Shown here: piece by piece, positions 1-13,138 of the stretch
How positions within the stretch are numbered: the stretch's first letter is position 1
Layout: each line of letters opens with the position of its first letter
Origin: Pycnopodia helianthoides
Taxonomy: Eukaryota; Echinodermata; Asteroidea; Forcipulatida; Asteriidae
Length of the DNA stretch: 64,000 bases
Direction: 5' to 3'
Assembly: GCA_032158295.1 (NCBI GenBank)
Contig: CM063245.1
Span: 8,108,700-8,172,699, forward strand
The notes under the pieces: generated by a model
Databases searched by the model: none
What the model was told of the DNA's origin: nothing
The model's input: only the letters and a program-made list of their open reading frames with translations
Program-made: the position numbers and the translations under genes

Positions 1-13
1 AATAAAACAAATG

Positions 14-105
14 TTATTTCAAGAAAAACATTCATGTGTCACTCCCTAGAAGATTTTTCTATTCAGATTTTTGGGAGTGACACAAGAAAAGTTTTCTTGA
101 AATAA
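14..105. mobile_element. Short foldback element (MITE-like hairpin)
   Basis: The ends (about 14-27 and 92-105) are inverted copies of each other, and a second inner pair of 11-bp inverted repeats lies at 36-46 and 73-83. Together they can fold into a hairpin of about 90 bp. There is no coding capacity. This is the usual form of a small non-autonomous DNA transposon; the family is not recognised. Confidence 0.55.
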
Positions 106-1792
106 TGTTTTCATATTTCCAGAGTACAATTTTCAGCAGTGTGATAGACGCCATCTTTTGGGGCACACTGTGTGGGAAATTATCTATACCTTCTTACTGG
201 CACACTGCACATTGCCATCCAACTGAATACTTTGTTTGTTCTTGGTTTATTCGGGTTTATACAATAACATGCAACCATTTGTTATAAAATCATCAGGTTA
301 AACCCCATTACCAAGATTGATATAACATTTTCATGTGATATATTTCACTATACATGAGAGGCTTAAAAAATGTATTCAATTCTAGAAATGGTATCAACAG
401 TATTTATCTTATTATGCAGGGAACATGTACTTGGCATTTTGTAGACATGGTTATATATATTTCCTTTTTGGCTAGTAGTTAGTTACTAAATTATATATTT
501 AATTAGCAAAGCATCTGAAAAATCAATTGCACATGGACTTTGTATGATGACAAAATGTCAAGTAATAAACCACAAGGGAAACTGACTTGGTGAAGGTAAT
601 TTATTTTTTTAGGATGAACAAAGAAACTGGAGTAGACTTGAAGCTGCGACCTGTGGGTTTACATCCCCTGCGCTCTTACTAGCCCTATAATGTCTCTATT
701 GTTTTTCCAACACCCAAGTTTGTTTGGGCGTGCCAAATTGGATAGCAAATTTCAGCTGATATTCCTCTTACTAAACAGAACTGTGAAAGCTTGTCACCAC
801 AGGTAGTCTTATATTACACCTTTCCAGTTTATGGAATAAGTTGATTGAGCTTTCCCCGTAGTATAATTGTAACAATATTGCACTGAAAAGTGAAAAAAAT
901 GAAAAAAACAATATTGCACTATTTAGTTGCTCTAAGTTTAAAAGGTATTAAAGTTGTTGAATTTTTGGGGTAAAGTATCTGCCAAAAGTTGTACCGGTAA
1001 CGAAACAAAGGAATCTGTTTTGAAGAGTAACACAAAAAAATATGAACATCAAATTGAATTGTACTTTAGTTCCTAATTAAGATAAGTATATATTCTGTTG
1101 TTATCAGATTTGGTTTGACTGTTTGATTGCACCAACGCACTATCATCTTTCCTGGTGTTAATCTTAAAATGCTTTATCGCATTCCTGACATTACTTTTGT
1201 TGGTTTTTTTTCTAAGTTGTTTAAAAAAAAAAATGCAGATTGTACAAATTGCCTTATAATTTGTGTAAAATATTAAGTACAGTTACAGATTAATGTTTAT
1301 TTCCTAATGAAGATGTATTGTCTGAGGGACAATTGATAATATGGGGCCTCTAACTGATAAGTTATTAATGAGTTATTAGGGCTACTGAAATTCTGATCAT
1401 TATCCACAATAAATGGCTATGCTCACTTTTATATCATGCAGGCTGGCAGGATGGAAGTCAAGTTCATTATTTCAAGTGTGAAGGGGTAGTCATTTTTAAC
1501 CAGCAAAATTTCCGTATTTTTTAAAGCGCTTTTGTTAATATTGACTAACTTCCCTCAAAGATTTTCTCTATGTCGGTTTACCATAGTCTATAGCTTGGTA
1601 TGACCAACTGATCAAGGGGGTTGAATCTCATTCTAGATAAAAAAGTGCCAATACACATGAAACCTATTCAATGGAGGGTTGGCCCAATTTTGTCTGTCAG
1701 AAAGGCACAAGTTCAATAGCAGGTTACCCCAATTGTGTGTACCAAAAAGGTACACAAGTTTGTGCCTCCACTGCAGCTCCACTACCACTAAC
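106..1792. other. AT-rich non-coding flank
   Basis: No exon, RNA gene or clear repeat was recognised. The few open frames are short and overlap simple AT-rich sequence. It may be intergenic DNA or the 3' flank of a gene to the left of the window. Confidence 0.4.
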
Positions 1793-2177
1793 TTAAAGGA
1801 ACATTATAGAATTGGTTTTTGCTAACAAAACAGTTGCTGGCAGTGTAAGCACTTTATGTAATCCACCATACTGACAAACCTGTAGAAGTTTGAGATCGAT
1901 CGGCCATCTGGGTCACGAGAAAATAGTGAAAAACCGATTACACATTTGCATGAAATCATATAGATTCAACAAATGAATAAAACGCTCACTGAGTGATAAA
2001 CTCCAATCGGAAAATTAGTTTATTTATTTCTCATCAAATATGGCATTTCAGACAGAAATATTTCAAGGGAGGTTTTCTACTATCATCATCATTAAACCGT
2101 GTAAGTTTTATGTAAATCTGTGATCAAAAGTATATTTTTCAAGTTTTTTTCTTACCAATTCTGTAATATTCCTTTAA
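1793..2177. mobile_element. MITE with TTAA-flanked inverted ends
   Basis: The left end, starting TTAAAGGAACATT, is mirrored by the right end, finishing AATATTCCTTTAA. The inverted match covers about 22 bp with two mismatches. Both ends sit on TTAA, the target site of piggyBac-type transposases, so this may be a non-autonomous piggyBac-mobilised element of about 385 bp. That class assignment is an inference from the ends alone. Confidence 0.6.
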
Positions 2178-2439
2178 ACAAGGCACTGTGTGCCCCCCCT
2201 CCCTTGAACAACTTTCATTTTGCCGTTGTTTTAACACAATTTTCTGTATTGATAATCAATAACCATTGGTCATTTACGGTTCGGTGTGCTTTCAAGAAAT
2301 AAGATTTACTTATTTGTTACCAATAAGCTAGCCCTGGTGGCCTTTCACTTTCGTATTACACTACAGTGAGTGTATCTGTGTACAGTACTCTGTATCTGTG
2401 TACAGCACAGAGGAAGAGTCCTATAATAGGGCTACCAAT

Positions 2440-2725
2440 GAGCCATCATGTTGGCATTTTATGCACCCCCCCCGCGACGTCAGCGAGTGCGGCCAACAGA
2501 GGGGGCTAGTCACTTCGTGGCGGCGTGTGTTGTTTGCAACGAGCTGTGTACGTGTATCGCCTACACGCACGTGATATATTATTGCAGGTGCCCTCTGATT
2601 TTTCAAACTCACGGCTGAGAGTACAACTGGTGCATCACAGTTTTAAGACTGACAGTCCAACCAGTGTTGGAGTGAAGTTTAATAATTATGTGCCTCGCTT
2701 AATTTACACTATTTAATCTAATGCA
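2440..2725 (+). promoter_or_regulatory. Probable promoter and 5' UTR of the OGFOD3-like gene
   Basis: This GC- and CpG-rich patch lies in otherwise AT-rich DNA just upstream of the start codon. It holds a cAMP-response-like GACGTCAG near 2478 and a CACGTG E-box at about 2566. No TATA box is obvious at a suitable distance, which fits a CpG-type housekeeping promoter. The transcription start cannot be fixed from sequence alone. Confidence 0.4.
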
Positions 2726-5700
2726 ATGGCACCTCGTAAGAGAAACCCAAAACCTGTTTCTTCTGAGACTAGTCGAACTGCTGAGTCTGACAAAAATGAA
2801 GAAGGAAAGCAAGAATTGTAAGTTTTTTATTTTAAAACACACTTAACACTGACTTACAGGCCTGGGCCGGTTGGGATTCAGCATTGAGCAAAAAGGACAG
2901 GTTTCAGATTTAGCCAAAAGAGCAAGAAGGTTTTTTTTATAAAAAGTCAAGCGCTACTTCAGCTACTTTACCTCATGCAGCTAAGGATGCTGTATTGAAG
3001 TGTATCCTTCAGGTGGGGCTATTGTTAAGTCATGCTGCAGTGTCTCATGTGCATAGAGCTATATATATTGACTAGAGCGCTAACTTGCTCTGAGTTTAGA
3101 AGCCACCCTGGGCGCAGACATGTTTGATGTGTTGCGTGACTACGGAACGATTTTAATTTTAAGAGAGCACACATGGCCGCGAAAATTTTGCATTCTACGT
3201 GCGCGCTTACGTACGCACCATATTTAATCTAAAGATCATTGCTCTTGTAAACAGACCTGTGATTTTAGTGATGTCTTAAAAAAATATGTAGTAGGTGATT
3301 CTCTGATGTTGTTACTTACGTCTTAGGAAAAATGCTGAGTCGAACTAAAGCCTTGTTTGGAAGGATTCAATGCTTCAAGATGTCAAGGGGAAAAAAACGA
3401 AATCTGCTTCAAGGATACACAATATGCCGGCAAGAATGACGAACTAAAAAAAAAAAAAACAACGTATACGCGCAAACGCACATGTTAAACATGACGCACA
3501 TGACGCTCGCAGTTTGTACGCTCATTAGCAGATTGTGCGTTCTCATTTGCTGCATATTTGGTTCGATGACGCATAGAAAAGAACAATCGCTTTTTCATGC
3601 AAATAGCCGTACAATTGCCGTACAAAATTTCAAGCTTTTGTATTGGTTTGTACATAAACATGGATAGCGTTCTACTCAATATATATAGCTCTATGCTCAT
3701 GTGCTAACTATTCTGAAATCCACAGACCACACTCTGTTTCTGTGCTATCATTATCAATCATGATCAGGCTTCAACATGCTCAGAATAAAGTTTCACTGTC
3801 GAAAGTGACACCTTATTCTAGTCCTAGCCCTGGACTCCTCCCTCTCTTGCATACGCCAGTATGAAAAAACATGAGTTGAAATTTTGTTCGCATTGTAAAG
3901 TTCAGCTTTATACTAGTAAGTTAGGCTAGCCCCATCCTTGCTAGGGCCAAGGATACAGAGTGGATTGGCCCTATTCATGGGGCTATAGTTAAGCCTATAC
4001 CCAAGACGCCAGCCAATGCACTGCAACACTAACACTAAAAAAAACCACTGATGTCCTACAACCACGCACATGCACCAGGGCTACGAATATGATAGCGGAA
4101 CGAATCTCAGTCAGTCATATAGTCGTAGTTCTAGCACATGACACCCGGCTAGATAAAAAGCCAAAGACAAATTGTGGAGGATTGTGTAATCGAGACGACC
4201 AACTTGGTTTTTGCATGTGGGTGTTTCTCATCACTGCATGTGATGTAAACAACCCCTACCTGGGAGACAAAACAACATTTTCTACTAGCGGAACATTGAG
4301 TCTCCTCACTGTTGACAAAAACTTGTGATACACTTAGGTAAGGCTCTACTGTAGTCTGTAGACCCAGTAACTGGGGCGCTGTTTGAAATTTAGACTTTGA
4401 TGATCATACTCAAATTACTACTCTGGTTCTGCCAACCAGTGTGCAAAAGGATGGCACAGTAATGATGGATGGAAGGACAAAGAAGACCCTCTGATTCCTT
4501 CCTCTGCTCAAACAAAAGGGGTTTTCAATTCAGTAGAATTCGCCTCCGATCATCGATGTCTTGTCTCAAGCTTTAAACTCCTGGAAACAAAAATTTAAGA
4601 CTGCAAAAACTTCCAAATGAAAAAGTCAGCCAGACTTGACCTCGAACAACTCAAAATCAAAGCTGTCCATGATACAGATTGCCGCAATCTGTGCTGATCC
4701 TCTCAGAAAAATTATAATCAAAGGTGCCAACATTGACGCAAACAACGCAAAAATTGTTGAGGCACTGATCTTTGCGGGCACTAAAACTCTCCAAAAGACC
4801 AAAGGCAAAACCAACCATAAATATCCACTCTGGTCAACCTTTGCCACCCTAGAGAAAGAAAGAAGCAAAACTTTTGAAAAACAAACATTTCAAAATAGTA
4901 TTAAGTATTTGAGTAATTTGGATGTATTGACAGTCCTGGATGATGAGTGCGTTCTGCAGATTTGCCCAATCTACAGATTGCGCACACGCAAAATCATGGT
5001 AATGAGGAAGGGGTGATGGTATCACACCCCCTCTTCTCTGCCACTGGGGACTTAAGCTGACCAAGCTTACACGAAAAAATATAACCACTCAAAGCCTGAG
5101 CACAAAGTCCATTTGTTATTTATAAAGAATTGTTTAGTCCATGTTCACCCTCCACACCTAAGCTTACACTACAATTGACAAAGGTTGGAAAAAGAAAGAT
5201 GGGATCTTTCCTATGATGGTAAAATAAAATAAGTTTGTTATAATGCAACCCCTTCAAACTAGATTGGAAAGGTCCAAAATGCTTAACACTTATGGAGTGC
5301 CAGATTTTAAAAGTTTTTTCGTTGAAGGTATGTTAATGGGAACAACAGTGTGATGACTTGGTCGTCATTGTGTAGTAATGACCTTGGTTGGTGGCTGGCT
5401 GCTGTTAATGGGTCTCCCCTTTGGCTCGGTCCATTAATAGAGGCCAGCCACCAGCCAAGGTTATTACTACACAATGAAGACCAGCTCCTCACACTGATAT
5501 TGCCTAACATGTTACCCTGATTCTTGATCTCTCTCTTGTAATGCAGTAACGAGGATCTACCTAGACATAGAGTGACCTTCAAATCTTTGGCAGTTCGTAT
5601 GATTGTAATCTTCATCTTCATAGGTGTAGTCAGTTGGTATTCTAAGGAAGAAGATCTCAAGACATTTGCTAAACAGTTAGATTCCATTCCTATACGACGT

Positions 5701-8700
5701 TTCAATGTCACTTGCTCCTCAGATTTTAAAAACGACTTAAAGAAATTCAAGGGTAAGATCCACAGTTTGCAAATTTCTTTTTGAATTAAAACAATTCATT
5801 TGGTGGCAATTTGTTGCAATAAAGTCTACTACTGTATGTAGTTAAAGATTTTGTTGTAGGCCTGGAATTTCATCTTTGGCTATCACAAGGCCACAAAGGG
5901 CACATCCATTGGAAAATCTTACAAACTATGGGAACCAAGGCCAAGGCAACAGAGACCATGGCCTGAGTGGAATTCCAGGCCTGTTGTTGGCATATTTGTT
6001 GGAAAGACACAATTGACTGAAAAGCATCTAGACCCTTTAGATTGTCTGACTTCAAGTTACACATGCTGAATTTAACTCACAGCATTTCAGTGGTTTACAG
6101 AGTTATGACTATGCTATGCACATATTACATACAGGATACTTGTATTTCCATGGATACCTGGGGCCAATTTCATAGAGCTGCATAAGCACAAAAAGTAGCT
6201 AAGCAGAATAAAAGTATCCTTACCAGAATAAGGTTACCAGCCAAACTACTATGTCACATGTACAATTTATGACAGGTTTCTGCTGATTTCTGCTTAGCAG
6301 ACAATTGTTAAGCAGCATTTTGTGCTTTTAGAAGCAGCTCCATGAAATTGGGCCCTGGTGTCAGGGTCAGTTGCACGTATCAGCCACAATGTGAAATGGA
6401 TATCTTTTGTGATTTTGTGATTTTGACTACTGTATGTTACACTTACAGGTTGTGCACCAACTCAATGTGCTAGAGTTGTCATGGATGAACTTATATCAAA
6501 GAGTGAGGCAAGACAACTCAGACAGTAAGACTAAAGCTAACATCTCACTCTTTTAGAAATGTAGATTTCCATCTCTGTGTGTTAGAGCTCTCTGGTTACT
6601 ACAGCTTTATGTTGGAACTCCCATGGTGTGTTGTTGTAGATGAAATACAAGAGGTTTGCAGTAACTTAAGGAATGTACACATACGCACATGTAAGTGATA
6701 TGGCGGAAGAGAGCACATTATTTTCTTGGTGGCTACTCTCTGACAATTACTTGCCTAAGATCAAGAAAGGGTGCAATACCTTATGCATGTTTACATAATA
6801 AACTTGGCTTAGCGGGAACATTGCAGACTAATGTAGACTGGTCCCCTGTCTTACAAACCTAATGGTTGCATTGGACAGACAAACATGCAATGATGCACTG
6901 ATACCAGATTGAGAGTGATGAAACGCACATGAATGAGCGTGTGTGTACACATTGCAAGCGAGGTCAAAGGTACATGATCTAAAGCCAGTATCTAGTGTTA
7001 CTCATGAGCCCGGGGGGGGGGGGGGGGAGGTTAATGATATGACTTTATAACAGATATGCACAATTGTTGAGGAACACCCTTTAATGTTAGGGTCATTGTT
7101 TGGTTTTTGTCAACGTAATGCTTTTATGTATAAATTGGCAAAATTTTAAAGAAAGATACATTTTTACAAGTTGGTCGATTCCATTCACTTTTAATAGCAA
7201 GGTGACAGCGGGAAATCTGAGAAATGATTAATGCATGAATCGTTTCTCAGATTCAAATTTTGATTGATTTCTATTCTAGGGGGGCATTTCAGACAAACTA
7301 ATTTTGCAAGGTGCTTACTACCATTACCATCTTTTTAACAAGTAAGCGTTCAGATCGAAATTACACCATTTGTTTTGGTGTCATTACCAAACGATGACCC
7401 TACCTGTAAAAGTAAACAACATGAATTGTCTACATTGAATCTCATGGTTTGCAAGTACACGTACTACAACAACAAAACAATCTGAGTACTTGTTCCAAAC
7501 CTCACTATCCTGAACCCTTTCAAATCCAACTGAATGATTGTTTAATTCGGTTGGACTGAGGGCTGCACCAGTAAACTGGTTATGCTTTACATGGGATCAG
7601 ATATTCCACCATAATCAGAGTACAGCAGTTTTAGTGACCATTAAGGTAAGAGACTTTGTTGGAATGAAGAAGGAAACCAGTAGATCACTCTAGGAAGTTA
7701 ATGTAAATAAACTACATGTAACTGCATTTGTTTGAATCCATTTTATTTACAGAGTTGCAATAAATGGACTGAAACTAGGAGGCTCAAATGGTGGGGTGAG
7801 TAAGAACCTTGCCTTATATATCAACCTGCGTTTACATTGCTTATGGTACATTGTGGCATATGTTAGTCTTGCGTCATTTGTGAGTTAAATTTGAATCAAT
7901 TAGTACAAGAGAAGCACAGAAAGAATCTGTCAGACTTGAAGCAGGGGGGGGGGTTGCTGCAGTAACATTTTGTTCAGGGCAAGCTTTTATATGCAGGCAT
8001 GCAACTTTTCAGCTGTACGGCTGATTTCCTCTTTTTTCTTGAATAATTGTGCCTTTGATAATTTGTTATGTCAATAAAACTCAGTTTGGACACCAATATG
8101 AAATTATTTTCTCATTGACATTTACAGATTTTAAGACTCGTATTTTGTTTTACAATTAGACCTTTGCAGAGTTTCCCAGGATTTTTCAAAACTAGGGACA
8201 TTCTGGACCCAAATTTTGGTAGTTCGGCCGAAGCATGCTGAATTGAAAAAAGGTCCTCCGAATGTTTTCTATTTGGTGTTTATCATGAAAAGCCCAACTG
8301 TGCAATCTGGAGCATTCTAAATGGGTTTATCTTGATGACTTTTTGAATTTGATCTGAAAAAAAGAAAAAAAAGAAAAACAGTTTTTGGGTGAATCGGTCC
8401 CAATTTGCACTATTGGCCTGATAGGCTAGCTTGTGCATGGAGAGAAACCGTGCTTTGGAAAGCCGTTATGTAATGACCAATCATGGACCCACTCTCTGAG
8501 TCTAATAGATGTCATCCTGGAGAGAGATGCAAAGGCCTTATGACAATGCAGTATAAACTGTTATTACAAAATCTTGGCTGGTATGTGAAAGGAACAGGTA
8601 TTTGATAAAGGCATTAGGTACAAATCCATCCAGTGCAGGAACCATGACCACAGGAACTCCGTGAAACAGTTGCCTGTGCACTGTATGTGCAATCCATGAC

Positions 8701-11700
8701 AGTGTCTCACCCTTGCTCCATGGTCTCACACAGAGAAATTGGAATGCCAGTTTATAAGACCACAGCTGTGTGTTGCGTAAGAGTGTTGCATGTTATTGCA
8801 TCCTCAGTGAAATAGTTAAGTCAGGGTAACTCTGTCTTTTATATAATAATACAAAATCTTGTCTCAAATAATTAGACATAGCAACACTTTGTTTTGTCTG
8901 TGGGATTCAACATTGTGCATAAGTTTGAAACCAAACGAGTCATTGTACCAGACATTATGCAAACTAATTAACATAGTGTTGTGATTTATTTTTAGGCGTC
9001 TATTCTGGATCTACACTCGGGTGCACTCTCTAAAGGTGACTCTTTCATCAATATTTATAAGTGAGTATAAATAACTTGTGTTAAAACTAGAGGTTAGTGT
9101 AGACAAAGTCAGTCTTGACAATCTTGGGAAAGAATTGATTGGAGGATATGTTGATAATTGTGATCACAACGCAGGCTCAAAATAAGGGTTAACTTTCTAA
9201 GGTGGGCTTTTCAAGCTTGAAAAAATGCAACAAGTATCCATATTCACAATATGTAAACAGATTCCACAGATACATAAAAATATATAATACTGAAAAGTAA
9301 ATACACTCTGCAGTTTTTGTTACCGTTTTAATTGCTTGATTTCGACCTTCTTTTCTCTTTTACATATTTTAAAATTGTTTTACAAACTCTGGTTGAATGT
9401 ATGTATGCTGATAATTGAAAGTGATCATCCTCAATGGTTTGTTCCATGTACAGGTATTTAGAAACTGAGGATTTAGGCAGCGTCTTCCATGATGGTGACT
9501 TCAAACTCTACAGGTATATCAGCTGCTAGTACATTGGGTATTTGATAGTATTCAAGTAGTAAAATGATCGGCATGCTTCATTATGACCAAGTCGCAATGT
9601 ACATTGGATTGACTAGTATTCAAGTAGTAAATGATCTGGAAATGCTTCATTTTTTGACCCAGTGCAGTACATTGGTTGATTGACTAGTATTCAAGTAGTA
9701 AATGATCGGCATGCTTCATTTAATGACCCATGCTGCAGTACATTGGTATTGACTAGTATTCAAGTTAAATGATCAGCATGCTCATTTATACCAGCTGCAG
9801 TACATTGGTATTGACTAGTATTCAAGTAGTAAATGATCGGCATGCTTCATTTATGACCCAGCTGCAGTACATTGGTATTGACTAGTATTCAAGTAGTAAA
9901 TGATCGGCATGCTTCATTTATGACCCAGCTGCAGTACATTGGTATTGACTAGTATTCAAGTAGTAAATGATCGGCATGCTTCATTTATGACCCAGCTGCA
10001 GTACATTGGTATTGACTAGTATTCAAGTAGTAAATGATCGGCATGCTTCATTTATGACCCAGCTGCAGTACATTGGTATTGACTAGTATTCAAGTAGTAA
10101 ATGATCGGCATGCTTCATTTATGACCCAGCTGCAGTACATTGGTATTGACTAGTATTCAAGTAGTAAATGATCGGCATGCTTCATTTATGACCCAGCTGC
10201 AGTACATTGGTATTGACTAGTATTCAAGTAGTAAATGATCGGCATGCTTCATTTATGACCCAGCTGCAGTACATTGGTATTGACTAGTATTCAAGTAGTA
10301 AATGATCGGCATGCTTCATTTATGACCCAGCTGCAGTACATTGGTATTGACTAGTATTCAAGTAGTAAATGATCGGCATGCTTCATTTATGACCCAGCTG
10401 CAGTACATTGGTATTGACTAGTATTCAAGTAGTAAATGATCGGCATGCTTCATTTATGACCCAGCTTTTTTGTTTCATGCTTACTTGCATTGTATACATT
10501 CAAAATTATGTTATTTGTTCTTATTCTGTGGCAATTCAGTACACACTAGTGTGCCACCAATGGTATTGGTAAAAAGTCTTAATCGAAAAATTTATCGCTT
10601 TCACATGTCATGTTTTCACTTTTTTGTGTATTGATAATATCTTCCCTAAAGCCAATAATATATATGTACCTTCATGAATATACATGTGTGCCTTGTATCT
10701 AATGATAGCAATTTCTTTCCACAGTTCAGTAGCCAAAAAAATCAAGCAAGCCATCGCTAGGGAGTTTAACATTCAACCAAACAAGCTGTATTTAACCCAT
10801 CCAACGTTCTTTTCACGGATGACCAGTAAACCAGCTAAGACAATGCATGATGAATATTGGCATGCTCATGTTGACAAGGTACCAGTCAAACCATGATATT
10901 CAAACGTTATTGTAATTTAAGGGGAAAAACGGGGTCCACCTTTGTCAGGACAAAGAGTTAAACAAAGGAGGGTCCACGATTGGAGGTCATTAAACTCTTA
11001 TGTTTAGGTGGGTAGGTATACACATCCAAACCAGGGACAGTCAACAAAAGAAGACAATAGGGTCCCCGGTTGGGTGAAGGTCCCCTGAGTTGGAAAGTGT
11101 GCAAAACCAATGGGACCTGTTTCCCAAAAAGTTAAATTACAAACAAAAGAGGGACAATAGGAGGTCCCCGATTGCAGGTGTTTACACACTTGGGTGTGTG
11201 TGTTTGGTGGGTTGGGGGTGGTTGGGAAGGTCAGTGCTCATGGAGTAGGGGTGGGGGTTGAAGGAAAATAATTTATTCCCCCTGTCTGCAGTAAACACTA
11301 CTGAGTTGTAATAATTGATTGAAATGGCTAAATTTATGTTATGTGATTGGTGGTTCAACATGTTCTCTAGCATAATACATACACCAGAGGGGAAGGGCTT
11401 ACTATCCATTCTAAGCTTGATCAAATGTTAATAATGACCTGGCTTCTAACCTGGATCCATTCTTTATTCAATCCCCTTAGTGATAAAAAGAGTACTCTCT
11501 GAGGTTGTGAAAATGTTGAAACATCCCTAAGTAACATTTCTAAGTATACTTAACTTGTAAATTCATTTGCTTGATGTATGTTACATTAGGAAACATATGA
11601 GACATTTGACTACACATCCCTTCTGTACCTGGCCGACTATGGGACTGACTTTGAAGGAGGGCGCTTTATCTTCACTGATAAGAGTACTAACATGACGGTG

Positions 11701-12408
11701 GAACCTAAACTAGGTACCTACAAGTAACAAATAGCAAATGTCATAGTGTTATGTCAGTGCAAAATGGTTGTTTTTATAGACACAGCATTTACAGCCACCA
11801 AGATATGACGTTTTTTCATGGAGCCTCTCGTGCAAGATATGATGTTATTACAAAATCAAGATGCATGCAGCGTATTTGCACTGACCAGATGATAGTTTCT
11901 CTAAGTACAATGTGCTATTTTAAGTTGATCATGGTGCTGAGATAATTTATTTCAAGCCAGTTTGACAGAAGATTAGCCAGAAGTAACAGTGACTGTTAAG
12001 TGCACCTGAGTGATAGGATTGATATTAACTGCAGGTTCAACCATGAGCCAAAACTCCTACCAAAAGAGATTTACACATTGGTTGCACATATGAAAGAATG
12101 ACAAGAAAAAGTTACTTCTATTATACACACCGTGTAAAGCTTCAAACATCACTTAGACATTGGTATCGTTATTGTTCATTTACTTTATGAAACTGTTACA
12201 AGTTTGTGTATTGAATGTTTGTACATGTATTGAGTATCTGTAATGTTGGGTTTATTCTCTTACAGGGAGACTTTCATTCTTCACTTCTGGTTCTGAGAAT
12301 ACACATTTTGTAGAGAAAATCAGCAAAGGAATAAGGTATGCTATTACTGTATCATTCACATGTGACAAGACCAAGGCAATTGAGCATCCTAAACATCGTA
12401 AGTCATGA
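2726..12408 (+). CDS. OGFOD3: 2-oxoglutarate and iron-dependent oxygenase domain-containing protein 3-like (nine exons)
   Basis: Joining exons 2726-2817, 5547-5752, 6449-6524, 7753-7795, 8996-9060, 9454-9513, 10725-10878, 11590-11713 and 12266-12408 gives one open frame of 320 residues; every intron is GT-AG and the phases agree. Vertebrate OGFOD3 is about the same length. Residues 1-44 are charged and cytosolic, about 45-62 form one hydrophobic helix (type II anchor), and the rest is lumenal with NVT and NMT glycosylation sequons. The C-terminal prolyl-hydroxylase-like fold shows the iron triad: His229 and Asp231 in WHAHVD and the distal His287 in SENTH. Arg297 probably binds 2-oxoglutarate. 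All catalytic residues are present, so the enzyme should be active. The substrate is not known for this family. The next upstream ATG (2721) is out of frame. Confidence 0.93.
5326..5517. mobile_element. Foldback MITE in intron 1 of the OGFOD3-like gene
   Basis: The two halves are near-perfect inverted copies: the segment starting about 5346 (CAGTGTGATGAC) reappears inverted and ends about 5496. Long GTGTAGTAATGACC-type arms lie on either side of a short centre near 5420. The open frames called here on either strand are products of the hairpin, not genes. Confidence 0.65.
5859..5981. mobile_element. MITE with GGCCTGGAATT ends (intron 2)
   Basis: GGCCTGGAATT at 5859 is repeated inverted as AATTCCAGGCC ending 5981. 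The inner part (CATCCATTGGAAAATCTT) is shared with the larger element at 46983-47249, so the two belong to one family with different internal lengths. Confidence 0.6.
6160..6355. mobile_element. MITE with GGGCCAATTTCAT ends (intron 2)
   Basis: About 22 bp at the left end (GGGGCCAATTTCATAGAGCT) match the inverted right end at 6334-6355 with two differences. The interior holds further inverted pieces (AAGCACAAAA and TTTTGTGCTT). Elements with this end sequence are common in echinoderm genomes, as far as I recall. Confidence 0.7.
7089..7401. mobile_element. MITE with AGGGTCATNGTTTGGT ends (intron 3)
   Basis: AGGGTCATTGTTTGGT at 7089-7104 matches the inverted sequence at 7386-7401 with one mismatch, giving a 313-bp element. 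A smaller hairpin (CTGAGAAATGATT with its inverse) lies inside at about 7216-7251. Confidence 0.6.
9522..10465. repeat. 67-bp minisatellite, 14 copies, in intron 6 of the OGFOD3-like gene
   Basis: The word ACATTGG recurs at 9531, 9601, 9669, 9740, 9802 and then every 67 bp from 9869 to 10405. The first four or five units are diverged and vary from 62 to 71 bp, while the remaining units are identical or nearly so. The array starts only about ten bases after the exon 6 donor. There is no coding capacity. The identical block points to recent expansion or homogenisation. Confidence 0.95.
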
Positions 12409-12703
12409 AGAATGGAGTAGTTCAATGGATGATTGTATGCAGTCGGTTCTACAATGCTACAAGATATATGCTGATGTGCTTATGTACATTGGTGTAGTAA
12501 GTAACAAGGTATTGTCTAACTTGATTCATGACTATCCATGCAAACAGTCCGCACAATATGTTAAATCATTGCATGGAAACAATCACTCTGTGCTGATAGC
12601 ATGAGACTTTACTTCTCATAATTCAAGGATATTTGTTATTGTATATTTGGGAAAGTTCATACTTTATTTTTCGTAGATTTTGTATTGATTTACTTGTTTG
12701 AGG

Positions 12704-12709
12704 AATAAA
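12704..12709 (+). terminator. Polyadenylation signal of the OGFOD3-like gene
   Basis: An AATAAA hexamer sits about 300 bases after the stop codon in an AT-rich 3' UTR. It is the first canonical signal downstream of the stop. Confidence 0.55.
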
Positions 12710-12729
12710 CAATAAGCAATAAGCATTGT

Positions 12730-13138
12730 ATGTATATTTCAGCTTTTACATATTGCTATTTAGTGAGTATAGGATCTCTCAATCCCTAACAGAGCACTTC
12801 ATGTGGCTATAGTTTAACCCAAGCAGTGTCCAATCAACCCAATTGTCAAACCTTGTAATGGCTGTTGGCCCTGTTTATAATGCTCTTTTATTGCTTACAA
12901 CACACCATTTGACCTTAAATTGACCTTTGTGAAAGTTCAAGTTGTGATCAAAGCAAACTTTGATTTGCAATTTCTAAGAAAGTCATGAATCTCTCTTATG
13001 AGTTATGGTAGTTCTGAAAGGAACCAGTGATGTATTACAACTCCACATTTTGATCAGTATGCTCTTCAGGAAGCGATATTTTACATATCTGACTCCACAG
13101 CATAGAAGTAGAATCTTGAGTGGCTGGAATTGCATTTC
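12730..13138. other. Intergenic spacer
   Basis: Nothing coding was seen between the polyadenylation signal of the OGFOD3-like gene and the end of the piggyBac element. Confidence 0.4.

Noticed and set aside
4636..5016. 126-residue plus-strand open frame
   Set aside because: It lies inside intron 1 of the OGFOD3-like gene. It is rich in Lys and Asn, shows no domain, and has an open antisense frame of similar length. It may be old transposon sequence, but nothing supports a gene.
5307..5750. 147-residue minus-strand open frame
   Set aside because: It runs through the foldback element and antisense to OGFOD3 exon 2, so it is a shadow.
7008..7029. Long G run
   Set aside because: A simple mononucleotide tract in an intron; no structural context suggests function.
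9522..10465. Regularly spaced repeats resembling a CRISPR array
   Set aside because: The whole 67-bp unit repeats with no unique spacers, inside an intron of an animal gene. It is a minisatellite.
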